DNA of 64,000 nucleotides, from positions 186,001 through 250,000 of the forward strand of contig NZ_BONW01000022.1 of assembly GCF_016862915.1 (NCBI RefSeq), written 5' to 3'. How positions within the stretch are numbered: position 1 is the stretch's first letter; each line of letters starts with the position of its first letter. A program made the position numbers and the translations under genes. Below the pieces are notes generated by a model. The model ran no database searches, had not been told where the DNA came from, and saw only the letters and a program-made list of their open reading frames with translations. Below, one piece after another: positions 34,328 to 43,280 of the stretch. Origin of the DNA: Plantactinospora endophytica (GTDB taxonomy: Bacteria > Actinomycetota > Actinomycetes > Mycobacteriales > Micromonosporaceae).

Positions 34328-35844
34328 CCGGCGTCGCTGGCCGCCCCGGCGGCGCGCGGCGGCCGGGTCGCCCCGGCCTCCTGCCCGACGCCCGGCGTCC
34401 CGGTCCCGTCCGGCTGCCCGGCGGACGAGCCGCCGGCCAGCGCGTCGAGCAGTTCGTCGCCCATCAGCGAGATCGGCGGCGCACCCATGGTCACCACCAC
34501 GTCACCCCGGCGGGCCCGCCGGGCGACCTCGGCCGGTACGTCCTCCCAGGAGGGCAGGAAGATCTTCCGGTCGGCCGGCAGGTCGACCGCCTCGGTCAGC
34601 GCCGCGCCGCCCTCGCCGGGAGCCCGGACCTCACCCGGGCCGAAGACCTCCAGCACCACCACCTCGTCCGCGATGGCGAGCGCGGTGGCCAGCTCGGCCT
34701 GGAGGTCCCGGGTCCGGTAGACCCGGTACGGCTGGAAGACGACGATCAGCCGACCGTCACCGGCCACCTCGCGCAGGGTCTTCAACGCGGCGGTCATCGA
34801 GGTCGGGTGGTAGGCGTACTCGTCGTAGACCTGGACGCCGGCCACCACGCCCTTGCGCTCGAACCGGCGGCGTACCCCGGGGAAGGCGGCCAGCGTCGAC
34901 GTCACGGAGTCGAGCGGAAGGTCGAGCCGGCCGGCGGTGAGCACCGCCGACGCGCTGTTCAGCCCGATGTGCGCGCCGGGCACCGGCAGCCGGATCTCGC
35001 CCAGCGGCTCGCCGTCCAGGGCGGCGAGATAGCGTACGCCGCCGGCCGACGAGACCAGCTCGGTGAGCCGCAGGTCGGCGTCCTCCGCCGTGCCGTAGGT
35101 GTAGACGGTACGGCCCTCGGCACGCAGCGTCTCCGCCATCCGTCGGGTACCCGGATCGTCCGCGCAGGTCACCACGAACCCCTCCGGGTCGGTCAGCCGG
35201 GCGAAGTCGGCGAACGCCTCCTCCAGACCGGCGTAGTCCCCGTAGGTGTTGAGGTGGTCCTCGTCGATGTTGGTGATGATCGAGACGTACGGCCGGTAGA
35301 GCAGGAACGAGCGGTCGCTCTCGTCCGCCTCGGCGACGAAGTATTCTCCGCTGCCGTGGTGGGCGTTCGAGCCCACCTCGGAGATCTCGCCGCCGATCAC
35401 GAACGACGGGTCCTGGCCGGCGTGCTGGAGGACCAGCGTCACCATCGAGGTGGTGGTGGTCTTGCCGTGGGTGCCGGCAACCGCGATGGTGCGCCGGCCG
35501 GTCATCGCAGCGGCCAGCGCCTCCGAGCGGTGCAGCACCCGCAGCCCGCGCTCCCGGGCGGTGACCAGTTCAAGGTGGTCCTGCGGGATCGCGGTGGAGT
35601 AGACGACGGTGTCGACGCCGTCCAGGTTGGCCGCCGTGTGGCTCATGTGGATGGTCCCACCCAACGCCCGCAGCCCGGCCAGCGCCGGCCACTCCCGCAG
35701 CTCACTGCCGGAGACCCGGAGCCCCCGGGTGAGCAGCAGCCGGGCCAGGCCGCTCATGCCGACCCCGCCGACCCCGATCAGGTGGATGCTGCCCAGGTCC
35801 TCGGCGGAGAGCGTGCCGACCGGGCTGAACTGCGCGGTGTTCAT
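34324..35844 (-). CDS. murC: UDP-N-acetylmuramate--L-alanine ligase
   Basis: First of the Mur ligases, adding L-alanine to UDP-MurNAc. The 506-aa protein begins with the Rossmann motif I-H-L-I-G-V-G-G-V-G-M-S-G, carries the ATP loop V-A-G-T-H-G-K-T-T-T-T, and N-I-D-E-D-H-L-N-T-Y. It ends in a Pro/Gly/Ala-rich tail of about 35 residues (Q-P-D-G-T-G-T-P-G-V-G-Q) beyond the catalytic domains. ATG 35844 follows GGAAGG. The stop overlaps ftsQ. Upstream lies a 214-bp gap with a 30-bp tandem array. Confidence 0.97.
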   Translation of the reverse strand: MNTAQFSPVGTLSAEDLGSIHLIGVGGVGMSGLARLLLTRGLRVSGSELREWPALAGLRALGGTIHMSHTAANLDGVDTVVYSTAIPQDHLELVTARERGLRVLHRSEALAAAMTGRRTIAVAGTHGKTTTTSMVTLVLQHAGQDPSFVIGGEISEVGSNAHHGSGEYFVAEADESDRSFLLYRPYVSIITNIDEDHLNTYGDYAGLEEAFADFARLTDPEGFVVTCADDPGTRRMAETLRAEGRTVYTYGTAEDADLRLTELVSSAGGVRYLAALDGEPLGEIRLPVPGAHIGLNSASAVLTAGRLDLPLDSVTSTLAAFPGVRRRFERKGVVAGVQVYDEYAYHPTSMTAALKTLREVAGDGRLIVVFQPYRVYRTRDLQAELATALAIADEVVVLEVFGPGEVRAPGEGGAALTEAVDLPADRKIFLPSWEDVPAEVARRARRGDVVVTMGAPPISLMGDELLDALAGGSSAGQPDGTGTPGVGQEAGATRPPRAAGAASDAG

Positions 35845-35960
35845 GACACCAGCCTTCCACTCGGAATCCGTGCGGTCACCGGGTTGCCGGCCTCGGCCGT
35901 ACCCACTTCGGGGGCCCGGTCCGGCAGCGGACCGGTGCGGTTCGTCGGGCCGCCGCCGCG

Positions 35961-36080
35961 TCGTCGGCTCACCGGGCCGCCGCCGGGTAGACGTCGGCCC
36001 GTCGGAGCAGCGCCTCGTCGACGTCCGTTCATCGGGCGACCGCCCCGTAGACGTCGGCTCATCGGGCGACCGCCTCGTAG
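35961..36080. repeat. 30-bp tandem array copied from the murG 3' end
   Basis: Four units of exactly 30 bp start at 35961, 35991, 36021 and 36051. The last one contains the final codons and stop of murG. Read on the minus strand the unit at 36021-36050 would encode Y-G-A-V-A-R-stop, almost the murG ending Y-E-A-V-A-R-stop. Three of four units keep the TGA. The array therefore looks like serial duplication of the gene's end. The gap to murC (start 35844) holds nothing else. Confidence 0.92.
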
Positions 36081-37165
36081 ACGAAGTCGAGCAGCGCCTC
36101 GTCGCCGTCGCGCCGGCCGTACGCCGCAGCGGCGGCACCCATCGCGGCCAGCCGGCGCGGGTCGCGGATCAGCGGGATCACGGTGTGCTCCACCCAGGCG
36201 GCGGTCATCTCCGAGTCGTCGACCAGCAGCCCGCCGCCGGCCTCGACCACCGGCAGGGCGTTGCGCTTCTGCTCCTGGTTGCTGTGCGGGTACGGCACGT
36301 AGACCGTGGGCAGCCCGATGGCGGCCACCTCGGCGCAGGTCATCGCCCCGCCCCGGCCCAGCATCAGGTCGGCGGCGGCGTAGCCCAGCTCCATCTGCGA
36401 GAGGTACGGCAGCGTCACGTACGGCACCGGCAGGTCGTGCGGTACGTTCACCGGCTCGTTGCGGGCGCCGATCACGTGCAGCACCTGCACCCCGGCGGCG
36501 GCGAGCGACTTGGCCGCACCGGCCACCGCCAGGTTGATCGAGCGGGCGCCCTGCGAACCACCGGCCACGAACAGGGTGGGCAGGTCCGGGTGCAGGCCGA
36601 ACTGCCGGCGGGCCGCGGCCCGGTGCGCCACCCGGTCGATGCTGGTGATGCCGCGCCGCAGCGGTACGCCGACCACCCGGGCGTCGCGCAGCGACTCGGC
36701 CTGGGCCGGCTGGTGCGGGAAGCCGACCGCCACGTGCTTGGTGAACTTCATGCCGAGCCGGTTCGCCACCCCCGGCGGCACGTTCACCTCATGGATCACG
36801 ATCGGCAGCTCCCGGCGCCACGCGGCGAGGTAGGCGGGCACCGAGACATAGCCACCGAACCCGATGACGACGTTGGCGCGTACCTCGTCGATCACCTTTC
36901 CGGCGGCCCGGGCGGCTTTCCACATCCGGTCCGGCGTACGCATCAGGTTCATGTTGACCGACCGCGGGAGCTGATATGCCGGGATCTGCCGCAGATCGTA
37001 GCCGTGCGGCGGAATCAGGTCGTTTTCCAACCCTTTCGGGGTGCCGAGGCAGGTGATCCGTACCCCCGGGTCGTGCCGGCGCAGGCAGTCGGCGAAGGCC
37101 AGCAACGGGTAGATGTGCCCTCCCGTGCCTCCTCCCGCTAGCACCACCGACCGCAGCGGACCCAT
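36059..37165 (-). CDS. murG: Lipid II-forming N-acetylglucosaminyltransferase
   Basis: GT-B enzyme (368 aa) that adds GlcNAc to lipid I at the inner membrane face. Seen: V-L-A-G-G-G-T-G-G-H-I-Y-P-L near the start, G-F-G-G-Y-V-S-V-P-A, the UDP-binding V-A-G-G-S-Q-G-A-R-S-I-N and G-R-G-G-A-M-T-C-A-E-V-A-A. ATG 37165 shares a base with the ftsW stop (TGATG), so coupled translation is likely. Its last unit of sequence is tandemly repeated downstream. Confidence 0.97.
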   Translation of the reverse strand: MGPLRSVVLAGGGTGGHIYPLLAFADCLRRHDPGVRITCLGTPKGLENDLIPPHGYDLRQIPAYQLPRSVNMNLMRTPDRMWKAARAAGKVIDEVRANVVIGFGGYVSVPAYLAAWRRELPIVIHEVNVPPGVANRLGMKFTKHVAVGFPHQPAQAESLRDARVVGVPLRRGITSIDRVAHRAAARRQFGLHPDLPTLFVAGGSQGARSINLAVAGAAKSLAAAGVQVLHVIGARNEPVNVPHDLPVPYVTLPYLSQMELGYAAADLMLGRGGAMTCAEVAAIGLPTVYVPYPHSNQEQKRNALPVVEAGGGLLVDDSEMTAAWVEHTVIPLIRDPRRLAAMGAAAAAYGRRDGDEALLDFVYEAVAR

Positions 37166-38967
37166 CAGCGTCTCCTCTCGCTCGCCGTACCGGCGCGCCC
37201 TCGCCTCGCCCGGCCACCTGCTGGCCCGGCCTCGGACTCCCGCCGCCTCCCGGACCCGGACCCGGACGCGGGTTCCCGAGGGGCCGGCGCGGCAACCTTC
37301 CCACGGCGGCGCGCCGAGGGAAGCGGCGGCAACGGGGCCCAGAGTAGCCGTACCCATCGGGGCGCCGGACGGGCGTGCAGGGCCCGCGCGGCATCCGGTT
37401 CGGCACGGGCGAACGAGGCGAGCATGCCGATCGCGGCCAGCGTCACCACCAGGGCGCTGCCGCCGTCGGAGATGAACGGCAGCGGCAGCCCGGTGATCGG
37501 CAGCAGCCCGACCACCCCGCCGATGTTGATCACTGCCTGACTGATCAGCCAGGCGGTCGCGGCGGTGGCGGCCAGCCGGCGGAACGGGTCGGCGACGCGG
37601 CGGGCGATCCGCAACCCGGTGTACGCCAGCACCGCGAACAGGCTCAGCACCACCGCACAGCCCACCACGCCCAGGTCCTCGGCCAGGATGGCGAAGATAA
37701 AGTCGTTGTGCGCCTCGGGCAGCCAGTTCCACTTCAGGCTGCTCTTGCCGAGCCCGACGCCGAACCAGCCGCCGTTGTCGATCGCGTACCGGGCCTGGAG
37801 GTATTGATAGCAGTCGGTGAGCCCGCACTCGTCCGGCGGCGGCGGGTCGAAGAACATGGTGAGCCGGGCCAGCCGGTAGTTCTTCTGGTCGCTCTCGCCG
37901 GAGCCGGCCCCGATCGAAGCGGCGGCGACCAGCAGCCCGACCCCGACCAGGCCGAGCACGCTGAGCGCGCCGAAGACCCGCTTGCGGATGCCGGCCGCCC
38001 AGAGCAGGCCGACCACCACGGCGAGCAGGCAGAGCATCGTACCCAGGTCGTTGTAGCCGACCAGCAGGAAGAGCAGGCCCACCACCGGGAACAGCGGGGT
38101 GGCCAGCTCCCGCCACCAGCCCAGCGCGGCGCCCTTGCGGGCGATCATGTCCGCGCCCCACAGCACCAGGCCGAACTTCGCCAACTCGGAGGGCTGTACC
38201 TGGATCGGTCCGATGTACAGCCAGAGCAGCCGGGCCTCCAGCGGGCCGAGGACGGCGTCCCCGTCGCCGTTCAGCTTGTCCCACAGGTGCAGCACGTCCA
38301 GCACCACCAGCAGCAGCACCGCGACGCCGAGGGTCGGCAGCCCGACCGCCCGGAACGTCCGGGCCGGCAGGCGCTGGCAGGCCCAGAACGCCCCCAGCCC
38401 GATGAGCGCGAAGAGCGCCTGCTTGGCGACCATCGCGAAGGCGTTGCCGTCGGCGGCGGACGCCCGGACGCTGGTCGCCGAGAAGACCATCGTCAGCCCG
38501 ATCAGCAGCAGCAGTCCGGCGCTGGAGATGAGCAGGTAGTAGGAGGCGAGCGGCCGGGCCAGCAGGCCGCGCAGCGCGGCGAGCCCGCCGGCCAGGTCGA
38601 CGCCGGCCGGCTGCCCGGCGGCGTCACCCGACGATCCGGCGCCGGCCGGTCGGGTACCGCCGTCCGTCGCCGTACGCGCACCGTCGCCGGACCGGCTGCC
38701 ACCGTCCCCGGCACGGGCCGTACGTGCGCTGTCCCCGGACCGCCCGCCGCCCTCGCCGGCCCGGCTCGACCGTGGCGTGTCGCCGGAGCGGGTGGCGCCT
38801 TCCCTGGCCCGGCCCGAGCGCGTGGTGTCGCCGGAGCGCGCGCCGTCCTCCCCGGCCCGGCCCGGACGCCCGGTATCGCTCGTCCGGCCCGGACGCCCGG
38901 TATCGCCGGTCCGGCCCGGTCGCGGGGCGCCGGTGCCCGCCGGCCGTCGTGGCTGTTCCTCGGTCAC
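37165..38967 (-). CDS. ftsW: Peptidoglycan polymerase FtsW (SEDS)
   Basis: SEDS glycosyltransferase that polymerises lipid II with FtsI. The 600-aa protein has ten hydrophobic helices from about residue 135 to 500, with the family motifs K-S-S-L-K-W-N-W-L-P-E-A-H-N-D-F-I-F and G-L-L-P-I-T-G-L-P-L-P-F-I-S-D-G-G. The N-terminal 130 residues are a disordered tail with two repeat types: a 9-residue G-R-T-G-D-T-G-R-P unit and four 16-residue units (R-A-G-E-D-G-A-R-S-G-D-T-T-R-S-G type) at residues 37-100. The C-terminal 90 residues are Arg/Pro-rich. GTG 38967 starts the frame. Between it and mraY (133 bp) there is no murD. Confidence 0.95.
   Translation of the reverse strand: MTEEQPRRPAGTGAPRPGRTGDTGRPGRTSDTGRPGRAGEDGARSGDTTRSGRAREGATRSGDTPRSSRAGEGGGRSGDSARTARAGDGGSRSGDGARTATDGGTRPAGAGSSGDAAGQPAGVDLAGGLAALRGLLARPLASYYLLISSAGLLLLIGLTMVFSATSVRASAADGNAFAMVAKQALFALIGLGAFWACQRLPARTFRAVGLPTLGVAVLLLVVLDVLHLWDKLNGDGDAVLGPLEARLLWLYIGPIQVQPSELAKFGLVLWGADMIARKGAALGWWRELATPLFPVVGLLFLLVGYNDLGTMLCLLAVVVGLLWAAGIRKRVFGALSVLGLVGVGLLVAAASIGAGSGESDQKNYRLARLTMFFDPPPPDECGLTDCYQYLQARYAIDNGGWFGVGLGKSSLKWNWLPEAHNDFIFAILAEDLGVVGCAVVLSLFAVLAYTGLRIARRVADPFRRLAATAATAWLISQAVINIGGVVGLLPITGLPLPFISDGGSALVVTLAAIGMLASFARAEPDAARALHARPAPRWVRLLWAPLPPLPSARRRGKVAAPAPREPASGSGSGRRRESEAGPAGGRARRGRAGTASERRR
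38668..38859. repeat. 48-bp in-frame tandem repeat in ftsW
   Basis: Four consecutive 48-bp units encode residues 37-100 of FtsW, each a variant of a 16-residue Arg/Gly/Ser/Asp block. The units lie in the disordered cytoplasmic tail before the first membrane helix. They are the coding counterpart of the intergenic arrays elsewhere in the window. Confidence 0.75.
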
Positions 38968-39100
38968 CGCGCCGACCCCTCGTCCTCCCCCATCCGCCCA
39001 TCATCGACGCTGGTCCGGCCACCCTGGCGCAGGTGACCGGCCGGCGTGTCGGACCGGTACGGCGTGTCCCAGCGCCGAGGACGGAGCTTCGTCGGGGCGG

Positions 39101-40204
39101 TCAGGTGACGGAGGCCAGGAACTCGCTGTAGAACAGGCCCAGCGCGATCGCCACGCCGATCCCGGCGATGATCCAGAACCGGACGACGATGTTGACCTCG
39201 CTCCAGCCGGCCAACTCGAAGTGGTGCTGGAGGGGCGACATCCGGAAGACCCGTTTCCCGGTGGTGCGGAACGAGATGATCTGGATGACCACCGACATCG
39301 TGATGATCACGAAGAGTCCGCCCAGGATCAGCAGCAGCAGCAGGGTCCGGGTGGCCATCGCCATGCCGGCGATCAGTCCGCCCAGGCCGAGCGCCCCGGT
39401 GTCGCCCATGAAGATCCGGGCCGGCGAGGTGTTCCACCAGAGGAAGCCGACACACGCCCCGGCCGCCGCTCCGGCGATCAACGCGATTTCGAGCGGATCC
39501 CGCACCTCGTAGCAGTACGCACCGCCCCGGGCGTAGTCCGTGTCCGCGCACCAGTGCCGGTACTGCCAGAACGCGATGAGCGCGTACGCGGCGAGCACCA
39601 TCACCGAGGCACCGGTGGCCAGCCCGTCCAGCCCGTCGGTCAGGTTCACCCCGTTGGTCGTCGCCATCACCACGAAGATGAAGATGACGACCGAGGCGAC
39701 CTTGCCGACCTCCAGGGCGTTGATGTCCCGGATGAAGGAGAGCGCGGTACTGCCGACGGTCACGCCGGCGGTACTCGGGAAGTAGAGGGCGACCACCCCG
39801 AAGACGGCGCCGACCAGGATCTGCCCGAGCAGCTTGCCCCGCTTGTTCAGCCCGGCACTGTTCCGCTTGCGGACCTTGAGGAAGTCGTCGAGGAAGCCGA
39901 CCGCACCGGAGAAGACCATCAGGCCGAGCAGCACCAGTGCGGTGATGGTCGGGGTGACCTGGGCGATCTGCGCCTCGGGCAGAGTGGTCAGGGCGAGGTG
40001 CCCGGCGACGTACGCGATCACCGTGGCGACGATGAACACCACGCCGCCCATCGTCGGCGTGCCCTTCTTGCCCTGGTGCATGATCGGGCCCTCGGCCCGG
40101 ATCGGCTGCCCCGCCTTGAGCCGGGTGAACACCTTGATCGCGACCGGTGTGACGAAGAGCGAGATCAGGAACGCCACGAAGATGGCGACGATGACCGCCC
40201 TCAC
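39101..40204 (-). CDS. mraY: Phospho-N-acetylmuramoyl-pentapeptide transferase
   Basis: Ten-helix membrane enzyme (367 aa) that transfers phospho-MurNAc-pentapeptide to undecaprenyl phosphate, making lipid I. Seen: K-K-G-T-P-T-M-G-G cytoplasmic loop, D-D-F-L-K catalytic aspartates, [10 protein letters not shown] and [13 protein letters not shown] 40204 gives the usual N-terminus [10 protein letters not shown]; a GTG at 40261 would add 19 Gly/Arg-rich residues overlapping murF. The chosen start overlaps the stop of a 17-codon frame that itself starts on the murF stop. Confidence 0.96.
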   Translation of the reverse strand: MRAVIVAIFVAFLISLFVTPVAIKVFTRLKAGQPIRAEGPIMHQGKKGTPTMGGVVFIVATVIAYVAGHLALTTLPEAQIAQVTPTITALVLLGLMVFSGAVGFLDDFLKVRKRNSAGLNKRGKLLGQILVGAVFGVVALYFPSTAGVTVGSTALSFIRDINALEVGKVASVVIFIFVVMATTNGVNLTDGLDGLATGASVMVLAAYALIAFWQYRHWCADTDYARGGAYCYEVRDPLEIALIAGAAAGACVGFLWWNTSPARIFMGDTGALGLGGLIAGMAMATRTLLLLLILGGLFVIITMSVVIQIISFRTTGKRVFRMSPLQHHFELAGWSEVNIVVRFWIIAGIGVAIALGLFYSEFLASVT

Positions 40205-40254
40205 GCCGCGACGCCTTCCGCCGCCACCGACACCCGGACCAGCGGCACGCTCAT
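40201..40254 (-). CDS. Possible 17-codon coupling frame between murF and mraY
   Basis: ATG 40254 overlaps the murF stop (ATGA) and the frame [17 protein letters not shown] ends in TGA overlapping the mraY GTG (GTGA). This would carry ribosomes from murF to mraY without a gap. The peptide has no recognised family and may serve only as a bridge; it could also be chance. Kept as a low-confidence feature because both junctions have the overlap type used elsewhere in the operon. Confidence 0.35.
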   Translation of the reverse strand: MSVPLVRVSVAAEGVAA

Positions 40255-41660
40255 CGGGCACCGCCCCCGGTCGGCGGAACGGCCTCGGCGCGCAGCGCGT
40301 CGGCCACCTCCCAGGTGCGGTAGCGCGAGCCCTTCACCAGGACGATGTCGCCCGGCCGCAACTCGCGGCGCAGCGCCTCGACCGCCGCCGCCTGATCGGT
40401 AACCAGCACCGACTCTCCTCCCCAATGTGCGATCGCCACCGCGCCGTCGTGGATCGGCGCGGCCGGCTCACCGACCACGATCAGCCGGTCGATGCCCAAC
40501 TCGGCCGTGAGCCGGCCGACCTGTTCGTGCCCGTCCCGTTCGAAATCACCCAGTTCGGCCATGTAGCCGAGGACCGCGAAGGACCGCCGCCGCTCACCCA
40601 TCCCGGCCAGCGCCCGCAGTGCGGCGGAGGTCGAGGCGGGGTTCGCATTGTAGGAGTCGTCGATCACCGTCACCCCGTCGGTACGGTCGAAGACGTCCAT
40701 CCGGCGGGTCGAGGGCAGGCCGAGCCCGCCGAGCGCCTCCGCCAGCTCGGCCAGCGGCATGCCGAGTTCCCGGGCCACCGCCGCCGCCGCGAGCGAGTTG
40801 CCGACCTGGTGCCGCCCGCTGACGCCGAGCCGTACCGCCGCCCGCCCCTCCGGCGTGACCAGGGTGTACGACGCCCGCCCGCGATCGTCCAGGCTGACGT
40901 CCTCGGCGCGTACCTCGGCGTCGTCGGCCTCGCCGACCAGCACCGTGCGGGCGGCGGTACGGGCCGTCATGGCGCGTACCCGCTCGTCGTCGGCGTTCAG
41001 CACGGCGAGCCCGTCCGCCGGCAGCCCCTCGACCAGTTCGCCCTTGGCCTGGGCGATCGCCTCCTGCGAGCCGAACTCGCCGATGTGCGACACGCCCACG
41101 TTCAATACCACCGCGATCCGGGGCGGCGCGATCTCGCACAGGTAGCGGATGTGTCCCAGCCCTCGGGCGCCCTTCTCCAGCACCAGGAACCGGGTCTCCG
41201 CGTCGGCCTGCAACGCCGTGTACGGGTGCCCCAGCTCGTTGTTGAACGAGCCGGGCGGTGCCACGGCGGCGCCGAGCCGGGCGGTGAGCTGGGCGACCAG
41301 GTCCTTGGTGGTGGTCTTGCCGGACGAGCCGGTCAACCCGATCACGGTCAGCTCGGGCAGCCGGTCCAGCACCGCCCGGGCCAGCCTGCCGAGCGCGGCC
41401 CGGGCGTCGTCGACCAGCACCATCGGTACCCCGTCGACCGGCCGGGAGCCGAGCACCGCCACCGCACCACCGTCGGCGACCGCCGTCGCCGCGTAGTCGT
41501 GCCCGTCCACCTTCTCCCCGGGGAAGGCCACGAAGAGCCCGCCGGGGCGCACCTTGCGGGAGTCGAACTCGACCGGCCCGGTCACCCGGACCGTGGGGTC
41601 GGCGGCGGCCAGCCGGCCGTCGACTGCGGCGGCCAGCTCGGCCAGGGTCAGCGGGATCAT
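40251..41660 (-). CDS. murF: UDP-MurNAc-tripeptide--D-Ala-D-Ala ligase
   Basis: Adds the D-Ala-D-Ala dipeptide, finishing the soluble precursor. The 469-aa protein has the N-terminal [14 protein letters not shown], the ATP loop [10 protein letters not shown], and [11 protein letters not shown] typical of MurF. ATG 41660 overlaps the murE stop by four bases. Confidence 0.97.
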   Translation of the reverse strand: MIPLTLAELAAAVDGRLAAADPTVRVTGPVEFDSRKVRPGGLFVAFPGEKVDGHDYAATAVADGGAVAVLGSRPVDGVPMVLVDDARAALGRLARAVLDRLPELTVIGLTGSSGKTTTKDLVAQLTARLGAAVAPPGSFNNELGHPYTALQADAETRFLVLEKGARGLGHIRYLCEIAPPRIAVVLNVGVSHIGEFGSQEAIAQAKGELVEGLPADGLAVLNADDERVRAMTARTAARTVLVGEADDAEVRAEDVSLDDRGRASYTLVTPEGRAAVRLGVSGRHQVGNSLAAAAVARELGMPLAELAEALGGLGLPSTRRMDVFDRTDGVTVIDDSYNANPASTSAALRALAGMGERRRSFAVLGYMAELGDFERDGHEQVGRLTAELGIDRLIVVGEPAAPIHDGAVAIAHWGGESVLVTDQAAAVEALRRELRPGDIVLVKGSRYRTWEVADALRAEAVPPTGGGAR

Positions 41661-43189
41661 CGGCGGCCTTCCACCAGGGTGCCGAACCGGGCGGCCAGCG
41701 CGGCGGCCAGCTCGACCCGGTCGTCGAACGGGTACGTCCGGCCGGCGATCTCCTGGCCGCGCTCGTGCCCCTTGCCGAGCACCGCCACCACGTCACCGGG
41801 TTCGGCGAGCCGGACCGCCTCGTCGATCGCGGCCCGGCGGCCGGCCACCTCCGTCACCCGGGCCGGCTCGCCGCCCTGCTCCGCGCCGCGCCGCACCTCG
41901 GCCCGGATCACCGCCGGGTCCTCGCTGCGCGGGTTGTCGTCGGTCACCACCACCAGGTCGGCCCCGGCCGCGGCGGCGGCGCCCATCAGCGAGCGCTTGC
42001 CGTGGTCCCGGTCGCCGCCCGAGCCGAGTACGCAGATCAGCCGGTTGCCGGCGGTGGTCAGGTCGCGCAGCGCGGTCAGCGCGGCGACCACCGCGTCCGG
42101 GGTGTGCGCGAAGTCGACCACCCCGCGCACCGGGCCGGGCGCCTCGACCAGTTCCAGCCGGCCGGGAACGCCCGGGCAGGCGGCCACCCCCCGGGCCGCG
42201 ACGGCCGGGTCGACACCGGCACCGACCAGCGCGGCGATCGCCAGCAGCGCGTTGGCCACGTTGTGCCGGCCGGGCAGCGCCACCCCGGCGTCGACGGCCG
42301 AACCGTCCGGGCCGTACGCGGTGAAGGTCTGGGTGTAGCCGGACTCCCGGATCTGGCCGGCCCGCCAGGTCGCGGCCGGGTCACCGGCCGCCGAGTAGCT
42401 GACGGTGGCCGGTTTGCGCAGCGGTGCCAGCGCCGGATCGTCGGCGTTGAGCACCTCGACGTCGCACCGGCCGTCGAAGAGCCGCGCCTTGGCCGCGAAG
42501 TAGTCGGCGACGTCGGCGTGGAAGTCCAGGTGGTCGTGGCCGAAGTTGGTGTAGCCGCCGACGGTGAACCGGACCCCGCCGACCCGGCCCATCGCCAGGG
42601 CGTGGCTGGAGACCTCCATCGCGACCGCCGTGACGCCCCGCTCCCGGGCCGCCGCGAGCATGGCGTGCAGGTCGGTCGCCTCCGGGGTGGTCCGGACACT
42701 CTCCACCACCAGGTCGCCGAGCCGGCACTCGACGGTGCCGATCAGGCCGGTGACGTGTCCGGCGGCCCGCAACCCCGACTCGATCAGGTAGGTGGTGCTG
42801 GTCTTGCCGGCGGTGCCGGTGATGCCGATGACCGTCAGCCCGGCCGTCGGGTCGCCGTAGACCGCGCCGGCCAGCTCGCCGAGCACCGCGCGGGGGTCCG
42901 GCACCACCAGGACGGGCAGTCCGGCCTCGGCCGCCGCCGGGGCGCCGGCCGGATCGGTGAGTACGGCCACCGCGCCGGCCGCCGCCGCCGAGGCGACGAA
43001 CTCGGCGCCGTGCCGGCGGGCACCCGGAAGTGCCGCGTAGAGGTCGCCGGGGTGCACCTCGGTGCTGGCATGGGTGACTCCGGTGACCGCCAGGTCGGCG
43101 GCGTCCGGGGGCGACTCGGCGGCGACTCGCGCGGCGAGATCGGCGAGCCGGACCGGCGTCACGGCGCGGGGACGGGGATTGCCGGGCAC
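41657..43189 (-). CDS. murE: UDP-MurNAc-dipeptide--diaminopimelate ligase
   Basis: Adds the third residue of the stem peptide. The 510-aa protein has the ATP loop I-T-G-T-A-G-K-T-S-T and, near the C-terminus, D-D-N-P-R-S-E-D-P, the motif that selects meso-diaminopimelate rather than lysine; this fits a Gram-positive with DAP-type wall. The start is uncertain: GTG 43189 (V-P-G-N-P-R-P-R-A) is preferred for length; GTG 43228 would add 13 residues. Stop overlaps murF. Upstream 91-bp gap to ftsI shows no feature. Confidence 0.96.
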   Translation of the reverse strand: MPGNPRPRAVTPVRLADLAARVAAESPPDAADLAVTGVTHASTEVHPGDLYAALPGARRHGAEFVASAAAAGAVAVLTDPAGAPAAAEAGLPVLVVPDPRAVLGELAGAVYGDPTAGLTVIGITGTAGKTSTTYLIESGLRAAGHVTGLIGTVECRLGDLVVESVRTTPEATDLHAMLAAARERGVTAVAMEVSSHALAMGRVGGVRFTVGGYTNFGHDHLDFHADVADYFAAKARLFDGRCDVEVLNADDPALAPLRKPATVSYSAAGDPAATWRAGQIRESGYTQTFTAYGPDGSAVDAGVALPGRHNVANALLAIAALVGAGVDPAVAARGVAACPGVPGRLELVEAPGPVRGVVDFAHTPDAVVAALTALRDLTTAGNRLICVLGSGGDRDHGKRSLMGAAAAAGADLVVVTDDNPRSEDPAVIRAEVRRGAEQGGEPARVTEVAGRRAAIDEAVRLAEPGDVVAVLGKGHERGQEIAGRTYPFDDRVELAAALAARFGTLVEGRR

Positions 43190-43280
43190 GGCGTCAGACC
43201 CTACCCCGTCGGGGGGTCCACCCCGCACAGCCGCCCCGGTGGTTTGCCCGCACCCACCGATGATGTCCCGTTTCGGCAGG

